From Palsa-1033 sp963735455 (lineage in GTDB: Bacteria; Chloroflexota; Limnocylindria; Limnocylindrales; CSP1-4): a stretch of DNA of 64,000 nt. A program made the position numbers and the translations under genes. Under the pieces are notes generated by a model. That model ran no database searches, was not told where the DNA came from, and was given only the letters and a program-made list of their open reading frames with translations. This document shows positions 31,462 to 40,441 of this stretch, one piece after another (positions within the stretch are counted from its first letter, which is position 1; every line of letters begins with the position of its first letter). Where the stretch lies: the NCBI GenBank assembly GCA_963735455.1, contig CAVTKZ010000004.1, positions 496,001 through 560,000 on the forward strand. The letters are read 5' to 3'.

Positions 31462-32910
31462 CTACTGGCCGAGGGCCGGCAGACTGGGCTCCGGTGCCGC
31501 GGCGCGAGCCGCCTCGGGTCCGCCCAGCCCGCCGTTGGCGACCACCAGGCTGACGAGGACCAGGATCAGCACCAGGCCGGCCGCGATCGGTGCCCGGTTC
31601 GTCTGCCAGCCGGCCTGGACCGCCTCGATCGCCGTTCCTGCCCGGGTTGCGGGCAGGGGTCGGTCGGTCGGCGCGGCGGCGACCAGGAGGCTCGGGTGGC
31701 CGATCCCGACCAGCCCGATCCGGGCGTAGTAGACGAGCGACGCCAGGCCGGCCAGCAGCAGGATCAGCTGGAGCGGGCCGGCGCTGGCGTCCTGGACGAG
31801 CGACGTCCGGACGCTCCAGGCGAGGAGGCCCGGCGCCCCCACGGTGGCCAGCACGATCCCCAGCAGGGCGATCGCCAGGACCGGCGATCGACGCGCCCAG
31901 CCGTGCAGCTCCGGCAGGCGAGCCGTCCGGAAGCGCGCCTGGACGACCGTCACCCAGGCGGCGAAGGCGGTCTTGGTCGTGAGCATGATCAGCAGCCAGA
32001 TCCGGGCCGGCTGGTGGGCATCAGGGCCGCCGATGGCCAGGCCCAGCAGCACGAATCCGGCGTCCTGGATGATCGAATAGCCGAGGACGTGCTCGAGATC
32101 GTCCTGCAGCCAGGCGCCGACCGCGCCCAGGACCAGGCTCGCCCCGCCGACCGCGACGATGAGCGCAGGGCCGATTCCACTGGGCACCAGGAAGGTCATC
32201 GCCGAGCCGTCGGTCGCGCCCAGGGCGACCACGGCCAGGGCGGCCGGGCCCCAGACGAGGATCAGCGGCACGGCCAGGCCTGGCGCCGTGTCGGTCAGCC
32301 TGGCGACCGGCCGATGGAAGGGGACCGCGCCGAAGCGCAGCGCGACGGCCAGCACGATCGCCAGGTCCGCCAGGCCGAAGGCCGCTGGGTCGCTGCCGAT
32401 CCCCGACAGGGCCGGAGCGGCCCAGGCCACGGCGACGTAGGCCAGGGCACCGGCCACGGCGATCGTGCGCACCTGGCGGACGATCACCCGCAGGTCGCCC
32501 GGGCCGGCCGAGGTACCCAGGCTGACCAGGGCAACCGTGACGGCGGCGGCCAGGAGGACGAGCAGGGCGATCAGGGGATCGGTCAGGGTCAGGCCCAGGC
32601 CCATCCCGGCCAGTCCGACCAGGATCGCGGGCGGCAGGTTGGGCTGCCACGTCGTGAGCAGGGCGACCACCCCCAGGGCCAGCCCCGGGCCGGCGGCCAG
32701 GAGCAGGAAGAGGCGGCCGTAGCCGGTCGCCAGGAGGACCTCGCCGGAACCCAGCCGGAGCACGTCGCCAGGCGCGATGGCCAGGGCCGCGACCGTGGCC
32801 GCCGCCAGGCCGCCGAGGCCGACCGGGACATCGAGCCGGGGCCGGTAGCGGGCGACGATGCTGAGCACCGCCCCCACGCTGGTGACCACGAGGAACGGCA
32901 GCAGGCTCAT
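31462..32910 (-). CDS. NuoN/Mrp-type proton-translocating membrane subunit
   Basis: 482 aa with about 13-14 helices. The core has 'ALRFGAVPFHRPVARLTDTAPGLAVPLILVWGPAALAVV' and 'LQDDLEHVLGYSIIQDAGFVLLGLAIGG', the antiporter-like family pattern (NuoN, HyfF, MrpD). The usual 'KaP-FH-W-L-AH' segment is altered (R-F-G-A-V-P-F-H-R-P), and Lys/Glu residues of the proton path are few. It forms an ATGA-overlapping pair with the next gene. No other complex I or hydrogenase gene is in the window. Confidence 0.75.
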   Translation of the reverse strand: MSLLPFLVVTSVGAVLSIVARYRPRLDVPVGLGGLAAATVAALAIAPGDVLRLGSGEVLLATGYGRLFLLLAAGPGLALGVVALLTTWQPNLPPAILVGLAGMGLGLTLTDPLIALLVLLAAAVTVALVSLGTSAGPGDLRVIVRQVRTIAVAGALAYVAVAWAAPALSGIGSDPAAFGLADLAIVLAVALRFGAVPFHRPVARLTDTAPGLAVPLILVWGPAALAVVALGATDGSAMTFLVPSGIGPALIVAVGGASLVLGAVGAWLQDDLEHVLGYSIIQDAGFVLLGLAIGGPDAHQPARIWLLIMLTTKTAFAAWVTVVQARFRTARLPELHGWARRSPVLAIALLGIVLATVGAPGLLAWSVRTSLVQDASAGPLQLILLLAGLASLVYYARIGLVGIGHPSLLVAAAPTDRPLPATRAGTAIEAVQAGWQTNRAPIAAGLVLILVLVSLVVANGGLGGPEAARAAAPEPSLPALGQ

Positions 32911-33725
32911 TCCGGGTCGGGTGGTGCCGGCGGGCCGGCGGCCGCGGCCGGTTCGTCGGCCGGCCCCGTCCGGCGGAGGCGTTCCTCGAGGGTCAGCTGG
33001 TGGGCCGCCGCATCGCGCCGCGGCCGGGCGGCCGGGCCGCGACCGGCCATCCTCTGCCGGACCTCGGGATCGCTCGACGCTCGCCTGGGCGCCGCCACGG
33101 GGTGTGCCTCGAAGAGGGTCTCGCGGATGGTCCCGCCGGTCACGGCCAGGCCGTTGCCCGCCCGCAGGGCGCTGGCCACGACCGCCGCGGTCACGCCCAG
33201 GATGCCGGCCGTCACCAGCCCGATCACGGCCTGCTCGAGCGGACCCGGGGTGCCGGCCAGGCCGGCCCGGACCAGCTCGGCGGCCGTGGCCAGGAGGGCC
33301 ATCCCGGCGCCGATCCGGATGATGTCCCGACCGAGGAGGAGGGGCCCGACTGCGATCGTCGCCAGGCCCAGCCCGGCGGCGGTTGCCAGGGCCGGGCCGG
33401 CGGCCGGTGAGCCGACGCCCGACGAGGCGTAGCCGACGACGACGGCGGCCGCCCCGGCCAGGGCCACGCTGAGCGGTCCAAGCGGCGCACCCTGGGTGGG
33501 ATCCGGCGCACCGCGGACCGCAAGCAGGACGAGGTCGGCGCCCAGCACGGCTGCCACGAGCCGGATCGCCACGGCCAGGATCGAGGGCAGGGGATCGGCC
33601 ACGACGGCCGCCAGCCCGATGCACACGACCAGCCCGCCCAGGATCCAGCGGGGATCGCGGGCCGAGACCGCGACCAGGGCGCCGGCCAGCAGGACGAGTG
33701 CCGCCCCGAGCTGGAACGGGCTCAC
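32907..33725 (-). CDS. HyfE-like membrane protein with charged C-terminal tail
   Basis: 272 aa with about seven helices over residues 1-195, then an Arg/Pro/Ala-rich cytoplasmic tail of ~75 residues. The segment 'DIIRIGAGMALLATAAELVRAG...AVIGLVTAGILGVTAAVVASAL' resembles the C-terminal part of HyfE/NuoK-like subunits. Together with the downstream NuoN-like protein it suggests a membrane module of a hydrogenase-like or antiporter-like complex. Low certainty on family. Confidence 0.5.
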   Translation of the reverse strand: MSPFQLGAALVLLAGALVAVSARDPRWILGGLVVCIGLAAVVADPLPSILAVAIRLVAAVLGADLVLLAVRGAPDPTQGAPLGPLSVALAGAAAVVVGYASSGVGSPAAGPALATAAGLGLATIAVGPLLLGRDIIRIGAGMALLATAAELVRAGLAGTPGPLEQAVIGLVTAGILGVTAAVVASALRAGNGLAVTGGTIRETLFEAHPVAAPRRASSDPEVRQRMAGRGPAARPRRDAAAHQLTLEERLRRTGPADEPAAAAGPPAPPDPE

Positions 33726-33735
33726 CGGCTGTGGC

Positions 33736-34314
33736 TCATGGAGCGGGTGCCGGGACTCCTGGATAGGCCGGGGTCGAGAGGATCCCGAAGCCGCTGAACG
33801 GCCAGTAGCGCAGCCACGCCCGGCCGATCACCGACGACTTCTGGATGAATCCGAAGACCCGTGAATCCTGCGATGCGGCGCGATGGTCGCCCAGCACGAA
33901 CAGCTCGCCGGCCGGCACCACCCAGGTGCTCTGGGCCGCGGGCGGGTCGGTCGGCTGCCCTTCGTAGACGTAGGGCTCGACGAGGGCCTGCCCGTTGACC
34001 CAGACCTGGCCGTCGTGGATCGCCACCGTGTCGCCCGGCACCCCGATGACCCGCTTGATGAATGGCGTCGTGCCGCCATCCTCGAAGCCCGGCGGCGGCG
34101 AGAAGACGATCACGTCGCCCCGGTTGTAGTCGTCGAAATGGGGCGTGAGCTTGTCGACCAGGACGTAGTCGCCGGGCTCGAGCGAGTGCTCCATCGACAT
34201 CTGCTGGACGAGGTACGGCTGGGCGACGAAGTTCTGGATGACCAGGAAGATGACGAGGGTCAGGACGAGTGTCTCGACGACCTCGAACAGACACCCGAAC
34301 GGGCGCTTACTCAC
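33736..34314 (-). CDS. lepB: Signal peptidase I
   Basis: 192 aa. One N-terminal membrane anchor ('VETLVLTLVIFLVIQNFVAQPY'), then the catalytic Ser40 in 'QMSMEHSLEPGDYVLVDKL', the general-base Lys in 'PFIKRVIGVPGD' and box E 'VLGDHRAASQDSR'. The Ser box is atypical: M-S-M-E-H-S-L instead of the usual S-M-x-P-T. GTG start after a TATACT box (9 nt), probably leaderless. Confidence 0.93.
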   Translation of the reverse strand: MSKRPFGCLFEVVETLVLTLVIFLVIQNFVAQPYLVQQMSMEHSLEPGDYVLVDKLTPHFDDYNRGDVIVFSPPPGFEDGGTTPFIKRVIGVPGDTVAIHDGQVWVNGQALVEPYVYEGQPTDPPAAQSTWVVPAGELFVLGDHRAASQDSRVFGFIQKSSVIGRAWLRYWPFSGFGILSTPAYPGVPAPAP

Positions 34315-34323
34315 AAGTCCGGC

Positions 34324-34329
34324 AGTATA
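34324..34329 (-). promoter_or_regulatory. -10 box TATACT of lepB
   Basis: TATACT on the - strand, 9 nt before GTG 34314. Confidence 0.5.
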
Positions 34330-34418
34330 GGCGGTGGGGATTGGGCCCGCCCCCGGAGCTTCCGGGCGACCCGGAAATGCCACCGCGATGGCTGCATAAC
34401 CCGGCACTGCGGGCCGGT

Positions 34419-34448
34419 TTGACCCGGTATCTGGCCGCTTGCTACACT
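34419..34448 (+). promoter_or_regulatory. Promoter of the H+-pyrophosphatase gene
   Basis: TTGACC 34419-34424, 18-nt spacer, TACACT 34443-34448. This leaves about 115 nt of 5' UTR before ATG 34573, with GGAGGAG at 34554-34560. Confidence 0.6.
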
Positions 34449-34572
34449 CGCCCGCGGCCTGCAAGGTTTCGTTCCCGCCTGCAAAGCGGTCAGCGCCGGC
34501 CGGCCGCCCTCCCGGAAGCGCCGCGAGATGGTCTGCGCTCCGGTCACGTCCCAGGAGGAGTCGCTCAAGCGC

Positions 34573-36792
34573 ATGGACGCTTCAACTCTCAAGCTGATCA
34601 TCCTGCCGGCCGGCCTGATCGCCGTGCTGTTCGCGCTCTACCTGGCCCGCGACGTCCTGCGTCGGGACACCGGCACCAAGGAGATGCAGGACGTCGCCGG
34701 GACGATCTTCGAGGGCGCCGTGGCGTTCATCCGGCGGCAGTACTCGACGATCGGGATCTTCGCCCTCGTCGGGGCCGTGGTGATCACCGGGGTGATCACG
34801 GCCCTCGTCACCAAGCAGGTCGCCGACACCCAGTACAACGGCTTCGACCTCGGCTGGCGGACCGGAATCGCCTTCCTGGTCGGTGCCGCCTGCTCGATGG
34901 CCTCGGGGATCATCGGCATGTTCATCAGCGTCAAGGCCAACGTGCGGACGGCCGCCGCCGCCCGGCGCAGCCTGGTCGAGGCGGTCCAGGTCGCGATGCG
35001 CGGCGGGGCCGTCTCGGGCTTCCTGGTGGTGGCCCTGTCGCTTCTCGGCGTGTACCTGATGTTCGTGGCCTTCGGTGGCTTCGACCATCCCGAGGAGGCG
35101 CCCTTCCTGATCGTCGGCTACGGCTTCGGGGCGTCGTTCGTGGCCCTCTTCGCCCAGCTCGGCGGCGGGATCTACACGAAGGCCGCCGACGTCGGCTCGG
35201 ACCTCGTGGGCAAGGTCGAGAAGGGGATCCCCGAGGACGACCCGCGCAACGCCGGAGTGATCGCCGACCTGGTCGGCGACAACGTCGGCGACTGCGCCGG
35301 CCGCGGCGCGGACCTGTTCGAATCGACCGCCGCCGAGAACATCGGGGCGATGATCCTGGGCGTCGCGGTCTACACGATCGCCAAGGCGGCCGGCTGGGCC
35401 CATCCCGAGGCCTGGATCTTCTTCCCGCTCGTCGTCCGGGCCTTCGGCCTGCTGTCGACGATCGTGGCCATCTTCTTCGTCCGCGGGCGCGAGGACGAGG
35501 ACCCGATGAACATGCTCAACCGGGGCTACTGGGTCACGACCCTGCTGTCGGTGGTGGGCCTCCTGATCACCACCAACGTGATGATGCAGACCGGCAGCCA
35601 GACCTCGCCCAGCGGCCTGCCGACCTGGGTCTGGTTCTTCGGCGCCGGGGTCGTCGGCCTGGCCACCAGCGTCGCCTTCGTGTACATCACCCAGTTCTAC
35701 ACGGCCGGCTCGTACCGGCCCGTGCGCGAGATCGCCGAGGCCTCCAAGACCGGTCCGGCGACGAACATCATCTCGGGCGTTGCGGTCGGCTTCGAGACGA
35801 CCTTCGCCACCGCGATCACGATCGGGATCGCCCTCTTCGCCAGCCACTGGCTCGGCTCACAGGCCGGCCTGACCGATGCCAACGGCACGAACGTGGGCGG
35901 CATCTTCGGCACGGCCGTGGCGACCATGGGGATGCTGATGACCACGGCCTACGTCCTGGCCATGGACACCTTCGGGCCGATCACCGACAACGCCGGCGGG
36001 ATCGCCGAGTTCAGCCGGGCCGAGGCCGGCGCGCGCGAGATCACCGACCGGCTCGACGCGGTGGGCAACACGACCAAGGCCCTGACCAAGGGCTACGCGA
36101 TCGCGTCGGCCTCGCTGGCCGCCTTCCTGCTGTTCAGCGCCTACATCGACAAGGTCAACCTGATCCTCGGCCGCCAGATCGCTGCCGGCCAGTCCGGGGT
36201 CAAGCTGCTGACCTCGGTCGACCTGTCCAACGTCAACGTGTTCATCGCCGCCCTGCTGGCGGCGATGCTCGTGTACTTCTTCAGCTCGCTGGCGATCCGG
36301 GCCGTGGGCAAGACCGCCCAGTCGATCATCGTCGAGGTCCGCCGCCAGTTCCGGGAGATGCCCGGGATCATGGATTACACCCAGCGCCCGGACTACGCCC
36401 GGGTCGTCGACATCACCACCCGCGCCGCCCTGCGCGAGATGGTCCTGCCGGGGGTCGTCGCGGTGAGCACGCCGATCATCGTCGGGGTCCTCCTCGGCTA
36501 TGAGGCCGTGGCCGGGATGCTGATGGTCGGCACGATCTCGGGGGTGATGCTGGCCACGGTCCTGAACAACAGCGGCGGGGCCTGGGACAACGCCAAGAAG
36601 TACATCGAATCGGGCCACCTCCTCGACGAGGCCGGCGCGGTTCTGGGCAAGAAGACGGACGCCCACGCGGCCGCGGTGGTCGGGGACACGGTCGGCGACC
36701 CGTTCAAGGACACCGCCGGTCCTTCGCTCCACGTCCTGGTCAAGCTGCTGGCGACGGTCACCCTGGTCCTCGCCCCGCTGTTCATCCGCTAA
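34573..36792 (+). CDS. hppA: K+-independent H+-translocating membrane pyrophosphatase
   Basis: 739 aa, 15-16 helices. The catalytic signature 'GGIYTKAADVGSDLVGKVEKGIPEDDPRNAGVIADLVGDNVGDCAGRGADLFES' region is present at about residues 200-255 with the DxxxD and DNVGD acid clusters. The cation-selectivity site reads 'GNTTKALTKGYA' with Lys502 and Thr505, the K+-independent type (K+-dependent enzymes have Ala and Gly there). It couples pyrophosphate hydrolysis to proton export. Confidence 0.96.
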   Translation: MDASTLKLIILPAGLIAVLFALYLARDVLRRDTGTKEMQDVAGTIFEGAVAFIRRQYSTIGIFALVGAVVITGVITALVTKQVADTQYNGFDLGWRTGIAFLVGAACSMASGIIGMFISVKANVRTAAAARRSLVEAVQVAMRGGAVSGFLVVALSLLGVYLMFVAFGGFDHPEEAPFLIVGYGFGASFVALFAQLGGGIYTKAADVGSDLVGKVEKGIPEDDPRNAGVIADLVGDNVGDCAGRGADLFESTAAENIGAMILGVAVYTIAKAAGWAHPEAWIFFPLVVRAFGLLSTIVAIFFVRGREDEDPMNMLNRGYWVTTLLSVVGLLITTNVMMQTGSQTSPSGLPTWVWFFGAGVVGLATSVAFVYITQFYTAGSYRPVREIAEASKTGPATNIISGVAVGFETTFATAITIGIALFASHWLGSQAGLTDANGTNVGGIFGTAVATMGMLMTTAYVLAMDTFGPITDNAGGIAEFSRAEAGAREITDRLDAVGNTTKALTKGYAIASASLAAFLLFSAYIDKVNLILGRQIAAGQSGVKLLTSVDLSNVNVFIAALLAAMLVYFFSSLAIRAVGKTAQSIIVEVRRQFREMPGIMDYTQRPDYARVVDITTRAALREMVLPGVVAVSTPIIVGVLLGYEAVAGMLMVGTISGVMLATVLNNSGGAWDNAKKYIESGHLLDEAGAVLGKKTDAHAAAVVGDTVGDPFKDTAGPSLHVLVKLLATVTLVLAPLFIR

Positions 36793-36800
36793 CCCGGCTC

Positions 36801-36833
36801 GCCGGCGGGCGCGACCGAACGCGGTCCGCCGGC
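36801..36833 (+). terminator. Hairpin after hppA
   Basis: GCCGGCGG 36801-36808 pairs with CCGCCGGC 36826-36833, with an inner ACCG/CGGT. No U-tract, so activity is uncertain. Confidence 0.45.
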
Positions 36834-36884
36834 TGACGAAGCGGAACGTCGGCCGGCTCCGGCAGGCCCCCCAAGGAGGCCGCG

Positions 36885-37712
36885 GTGGATATCACCTTCC
36901 AGGCGCTGATCATGGGCATCGTCCAGGGGCTGACCGAGTTCCTGCCGGTGTCCAGCTCGGGCCACCTGGTCATCGTCCCCCATCTCCTGGGCTGGACCGA
37001 TCCGTTCATCACCTCGCTGGCGTTCAGCGTGATGCTCCACATGGGCACCCTGGTCGCCCTGCTGGTCTACTTCCGGGCCGACTGGCTGGCGATCGTGCCG
37101 GCCGGCCTGGCCACGATCCGCGACCGCTCGTTCAAGGGCGACCCGAACCGCCGGCTGGCCTGGCTGATCGCGGTTGCCACGATCCCGGCCGTGATCGTCG
37201 GGCCGATCCTGAACGACCGGCTGGAGGCGGCAGTCCGGACCGCCGAGGACGTGGCCATCGCCCTGGTGATCGGGGCGGCGATCCTGTGGCTGGCCGACCA
37301 GCTCGGGCGCAAGGTGAATGGCCTCGATCGGATCAGCTTCCGGCTCGCCCTGGGCATTGGCCTGGCCCAGTCGATCGCCCTGGTGCCCGGGATCAGCCGG
37401 GCCGGGATCACGATCTCGGCCGGCCTGTTCGCCGGGCTCACCCGCGAGGCCGCCGCCCGGTTCAGCTTCCTGATGGCCACCCCGGTCATCGCCGGGGCCG
37501 GCCTGTTCGAGGCGCGCAACCTGCTCAGCGGCGATGCCGGCGTGACGGTCCAGGTCGGACCGCTGCTGGTGGGCCTGATCGCGGCCCTGGTTGCCGGCCT
37601 GGCGGCGATCCACCTGATGCTGCGCTACCTCCGGACCCGAAGCTACCTGGTCTTCGTGATCGAGCGGCTGGTGGTCGCCGCGATCGTCCTCGTCGTCTTC
37701 CTGTCGCGCTGA
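36885..37712 (+). CDS. uppP: Undecaprenyl-diphosphatase
   Basis: 275 aa, eight helices. The two BacA/UppP motifs are 'QGLTEFLPVSSSGHLVI' near residue 12 and 'VPGISRAGITISAGL' near residue 168. It recycles the lipid carrier of cell-wall synthesis. GTG 36885 follows AAGGAGG by 5 nt. Confidence 0.95.
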   Translation: MDITFQALIMGIVQGLTEFLPVSSSGHLVIVPHLLGWTDPFITSLAFSVMLHMGTLVALLVYFRADWLAIVPAGLATIRDRSFKGDPNRRLAWLIAVATIPAVIVGPILNDRLEAAVRTAEDVAIALVIGAAILWLADQLGRKVNGLDRISFRLALGIGLAQSIALVPGISRAGITISAGLFAGLTREAAARFSFLMATPVIAGAGLFEARNLLSGDAGVTVQVGPLLVGLIAALVAGLAAIHLMLRYLRTRSYLVFVIERLVVAAIVLVVFLSR

Positions 37713-37725
37713 GCGGCGGCTCGTC

Positions 37726-38202
37726 ATGGAGGTCATGAAGCAGCTTCGCCAGCGCTCGATCCGGGACCTCGTCGAGCAGCGCCTGATCCGGACCCAACAG
37801 GAGCTGGCGGCGGCCCTCCGGGAGCGTGGCTTCCGGACCACTCAGGCCACGATCAGCCGCGACGTGGCCGAGCTCGGGCTGATCAAGGTCGGCCGCGAGG
37901 GGACCCAGGCCTACGCCCTGCCGCCGCGCCTGGTCGAGGCCGAGATCAGTGGCGAGGATCGCTTGCGCAAGCTCTTCCGTGACCTGCCGGTCGAGATCCG
38001 GGAGGCCGGCCTGCTGCTCGTGGTCCGGACCCTGCCGGGCTCGGCCCATGCGATCGCGGCGGCCCTCGACCGGGCTCGCTGGCCGGAGGTGGCCGGCTCG
38101 ATCGCCGGCGATGACACCCTCTTCGTGGCCTTCACCGACCGGGGCTCGCTGGGCCGGGTGAAGCGCCGTTTGCTGCGCCTGACCGAGCCGGCCGCGCTTT
38201 GA
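37726..38202 (+). CDS. argR: Arginine repressor
   Basis: 158 aa. The N-terminal winged helix is 'IRTQQELAAALRERGFRTTQATISRDVAELGLIKV'. The C-terminal hexamerisation and Arg-binding domain has 'LPGSAHAIAAALDRARWPEVAGSIAGDDTLFV' with the GDDT arginine-contact motif. It lies away from arg biosynthesis genes, but the window also carries a cyanophycin (Asp-Arg) locus it might sense (inference). Start could be ATG 37726 or 37735. Confidence 0.93.
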   Translation: MEVMKQLRQRSIRDLVEQRLIRTQQELAAALRERGFRTTQATISRDVAELGLIKVGREGTQAYALPPRLVEAEISGEDRLRKLFRDLPVEIREAGLLLVVRTLPGSAHAIAAALDRARWPEVAGSIAGDDTLFVAFTDRGSLGRVKRRLLRLTEPAAL

Positions 38203-38221
38203 CACTCGGACGGCCGCGAAG

Positions 38222-38271
38222 TAGCATTCGGGCCGGCTGAACTTCAGGTCCGCCCCACCGGCGGAGGCCTG
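38222..38271 (+). promoter_or_regulatory. greA-lysS-serS promoter and 5' UTR hairpin
   Basis: TAGCAT 38222-38227 is a likely -10. In the ~100-nt leader, TCCGCC 38249-38254 pairs with GGCGGA 38260-38265, extended by CAGG/CCTG across a bulge. No U-tract. Confidence 0.4.
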
Positions 38272-38336
38272 GAGTTCTTCGTTTACCAAGACCCCGCTGG
38301 CCATTGCGCCCAGATCCCGATGGGGGCCCACCCGAC

Positions 38337-38801
38337 GTGAACAACAAGCCCACCTACCTCTCCCAGGGCGGACTCGAGAAGCTCCGGACGGAGCTCGACG
38401 AGATGGTCCAGGTCCGCCGGGCCGAAGTGGCCGGCCGAATCCACGACGCCAAGGAACACGGCGACCTGTCCGAGAACGCCGAGTACGAGGACGCCAAGAA
38501 CGAGCAGGCCTTCGTGGAGGGCCGGATCCAGACCCTCGAGGCGCTGATCAAGAACGCCACGATCATCGACGAGCACCATTCCACCGAGCACGTCCAGATC
38601 GGCTCGACGGTGATGGTCGAGAGCGGCGACGGCACCGAGTCGTTCACGATCGTCGGCTCGGCCGAGGCCGCCCCCCGCGAGGGCCGGATCTCGAACGAGT
38701 CACCGGTGGGCCGGGTCCTCCTGGGCAAGCGCAAGGGCGACCGGGTCGTGGTCAAGGTGCCCGCCGGCGACTTCACCTACACGATCACCAAGATCAGCTG
38801 A
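38337..38801 (+). CDS. greA: Transcription elongation factor GreA
   Basis: 154 aa. The coiled-coil finger has 'GGLEKLRTELDEM...GDLSENAEYEDAKNEQAFVEGRI', with the acidic tip D-x-x-E-N. The C-terminal domain ends 'ISNESPVGRVLLGKRKGDRVVV'. Rescues backtracked RNA polymerase. GTG 38337 is taken as start because 'KPTYLSQGGLEKL' is the family's beginning. Confidence 0.95.
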   Translation: MNNKPTYLSQGGLEKLRTELDEMVQVRRAEVAGRIHDAKEHGDLSENAEYEDAKNEQAFVEGRIQTLEALIKNATIIDEHHSTEHVQIGSTVMVESGDGTESFTIVGSAEAAPREGRISNESPVGRVLLGKRKGDRVVVKVPAGDFTYTITKIS

Positions 38802-38827
38802 CCCGGTCCGGCGAGGGAGTTCGGGCC

Positions 38828-40441
38828 ATGGATTGGGCCGACGAGCTGGCCGCCTCGGTCGATGGGCCGCAGGTCGTCAACGACAGCAAGACGCCCTCGG
38901 GGACCGTCCACGTCGGGAGCCTCCGCGGGCCGGTCATCCTGGACGTGATCAGCCGGGCGCTCCGAGCGCGGGGGACCGCGACCACCCTCCTCTACGGGAT
39001 CGACGACCTGGACCCGATGGACGCCCAGGCCCTCCTGACGCCGGACGCCGTCGAGCACGAGATGGGCCGGCCGCTGGCCCACGTCCCGGACCAGGCCGGC
39101 GATTGCCACCCGTCGTACGCCCGCCACCATGCCCAGACGTTCATCGACACGTTCGCCGGCCTGGGCATCCGGCCCGACCGCTACTACTGGATGAGCGAGC
39201 TGTATGCCGCCGGCGAGGTCGATCCGTACATCCGGATCGCGCTCGACCGGGTGGAGGCCGTCCGGGCGATCTACCGGCGGGTGGCCAAGGTCCAGCATCC
39301 GGCCGACTGGCACCCGATCCAGGTCGTGTGCGAGAGCTGCGGCAAGATCGGCACGACGATCGTGACCAGGTGGGACGGCCGCCGGATCTACTACGAGTGC
39401 CGGCCTGACCTCGTGACCTGGGCCCATGGCTGCGGCCATGCCGGCTGGGTCGAGCCGTTCGGGGGCCGGGCCAAGCTGGGCTGGAACCTGGAGTGGGCTG
39501 CCCAGTGGAGCATCTTCGGGGTGACCATCGAGCCGTGCGGCAAGGACCTGGCGACGGCCGGTGGCTCGCGCGACCGGGCCGACGCGATCGCCCGGGAGAT
39601 CTTCGAGCGCGAGCCACCGCTCAACGTGGCCTACGAGTTCCTGAACATCGGCGGGCGCAAGATGTCGACCTCGAAGGGGCTGGGCGTCGCCGCCCACGAG
39701 ATCGTCCGGGTCGTTCCGCCCGAGCAGCTCCGGCTGCTCTTCCTGCGCCCCCGGCCGCAGACCGCGATCGAGTTCGACCCGGTCGGCAGTGACGCGATCC
39801 CGCGCCTGTTCGACGAGTTCGATCGGTTGGCCGACGCCACGGCCGGCCGGCCGGTCCGGGGCGAGCTGCCGGCCGGCCACGAGAGCGTCTTCCGCTACTC
39901 CTTGCTCGACCCGGCGGCCGACGTGGCCGCCATCGCGACCGCCTTCCGGCCGGCCTTCGGCCACCTGGCCCTCCTGCGCCAGATCCCGGGCGTCGACATC
40001 GAGGCCCGCATCGCGGCCGAGAAGGGCGGCCCGCTGACCGCCCTCGAGCGGGCGACCCTGGCCGAGCGAGCCGCCGCCGCCGACGCCTGGCTGGAGACGT
40101 TCGCCCCCGACAAGTCGCGGATCGTCGTCCGGCGCGACGGGCTGCCCGACGAGGCGGCCGGCCTCGACGCCGGCCAGCGATCCTGGCTGGGCAGCCTGGC
40201 GGCCGCGGCCGCCGTCGCGCCCGGGCCTGGATCGGGGGATGCCTGGCAGGCCCTGATCTTCTCGACCGCCACGGCGGCCGGCCTGCCACCGGGGCAGGCC
40301 TTCGCCGCCCTGTACCTGGCCTTCCTGGGCCGGCCCAATGGACCCCGGGCGGGCTGGCTGCTGGCCAGCCTCGAGCCGGCCTTCGTCCTCGAGCGCCTGC
40401 GGGCCGCCGCGGGCCCGCCACCCCTGAAGGAGAGCGCATGA
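38828..40441 (+). CDS. lysS: Class I lysyl-tRNA synthetase
   Basis: 537 aa of the archaeal-type class I LysRS, not the class II enzyme of most bacteria. Signatures: 'PSGTVHVGSLRG' (HIGH-like H-V-G-S), 'YGIDDLDPMDAQ', two Cys pairs 'CESCGKIG' and 'CGHAGW', 'PCGKDLATAGGSRDRADAIA', and the KMSKS-like 'GRKMSTSKGLG'. ATG has GAGGGAG upstream. Its stop overlaps the serS start (ATGA). Confidence 0.95.
   Translation: MDWADELAASVDGPQVVNDSKTPSGTVHVGSLRGPVILDVISRALRARGTATTLLYGIDDLDPMDAQALLTPDAVEHEMGRPLAHVPDQAGDCHPSYARHHAQTFIDTFAGLGIRPDRYYWMSELYAAGEVDPYIRIALDRVEAVRAIYRRVAKVQHPADWHPIQVVCESCGKIGTTIVTRWDGRRIYYECRPDLVTWAHGCGHAGWVEPFGGRAKLGWNLEWAAQWSIFGVTIEPCGKDLATAGGSRDRADAIAREIFEREPPLNVAYEFLNIGGRKMSTSKGLGVAAHEIVRVVPPEQLRLLFLRPRPQTAIEFDPVGSDAIPRLFDEFDRLADATAGRPVRGELPAGHESVFRYSLLDPAADVAAIATAFRPAFGHLALLRQIPGVDIEARIAAEKGGPLTALERATLAERAAAADAWLETFAPDKSRIVVRRDGLPDEAAGLDAGQRSWLGSLAAAAAVAPGPGSGDAWQALIFSTATAAGLPPGQAFAALYLAFLGRPNGPRAGWLLASLEPAFVLERLRAAAGPPPLKESA

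Noticed and set aside
37726..38202. ArgR as a proven regulator of the cyanophycin genes
   Set aside because: I saw no convincing ARG-box pair upstream of cphB or at 13,524-13,545, so the link is only a guess.
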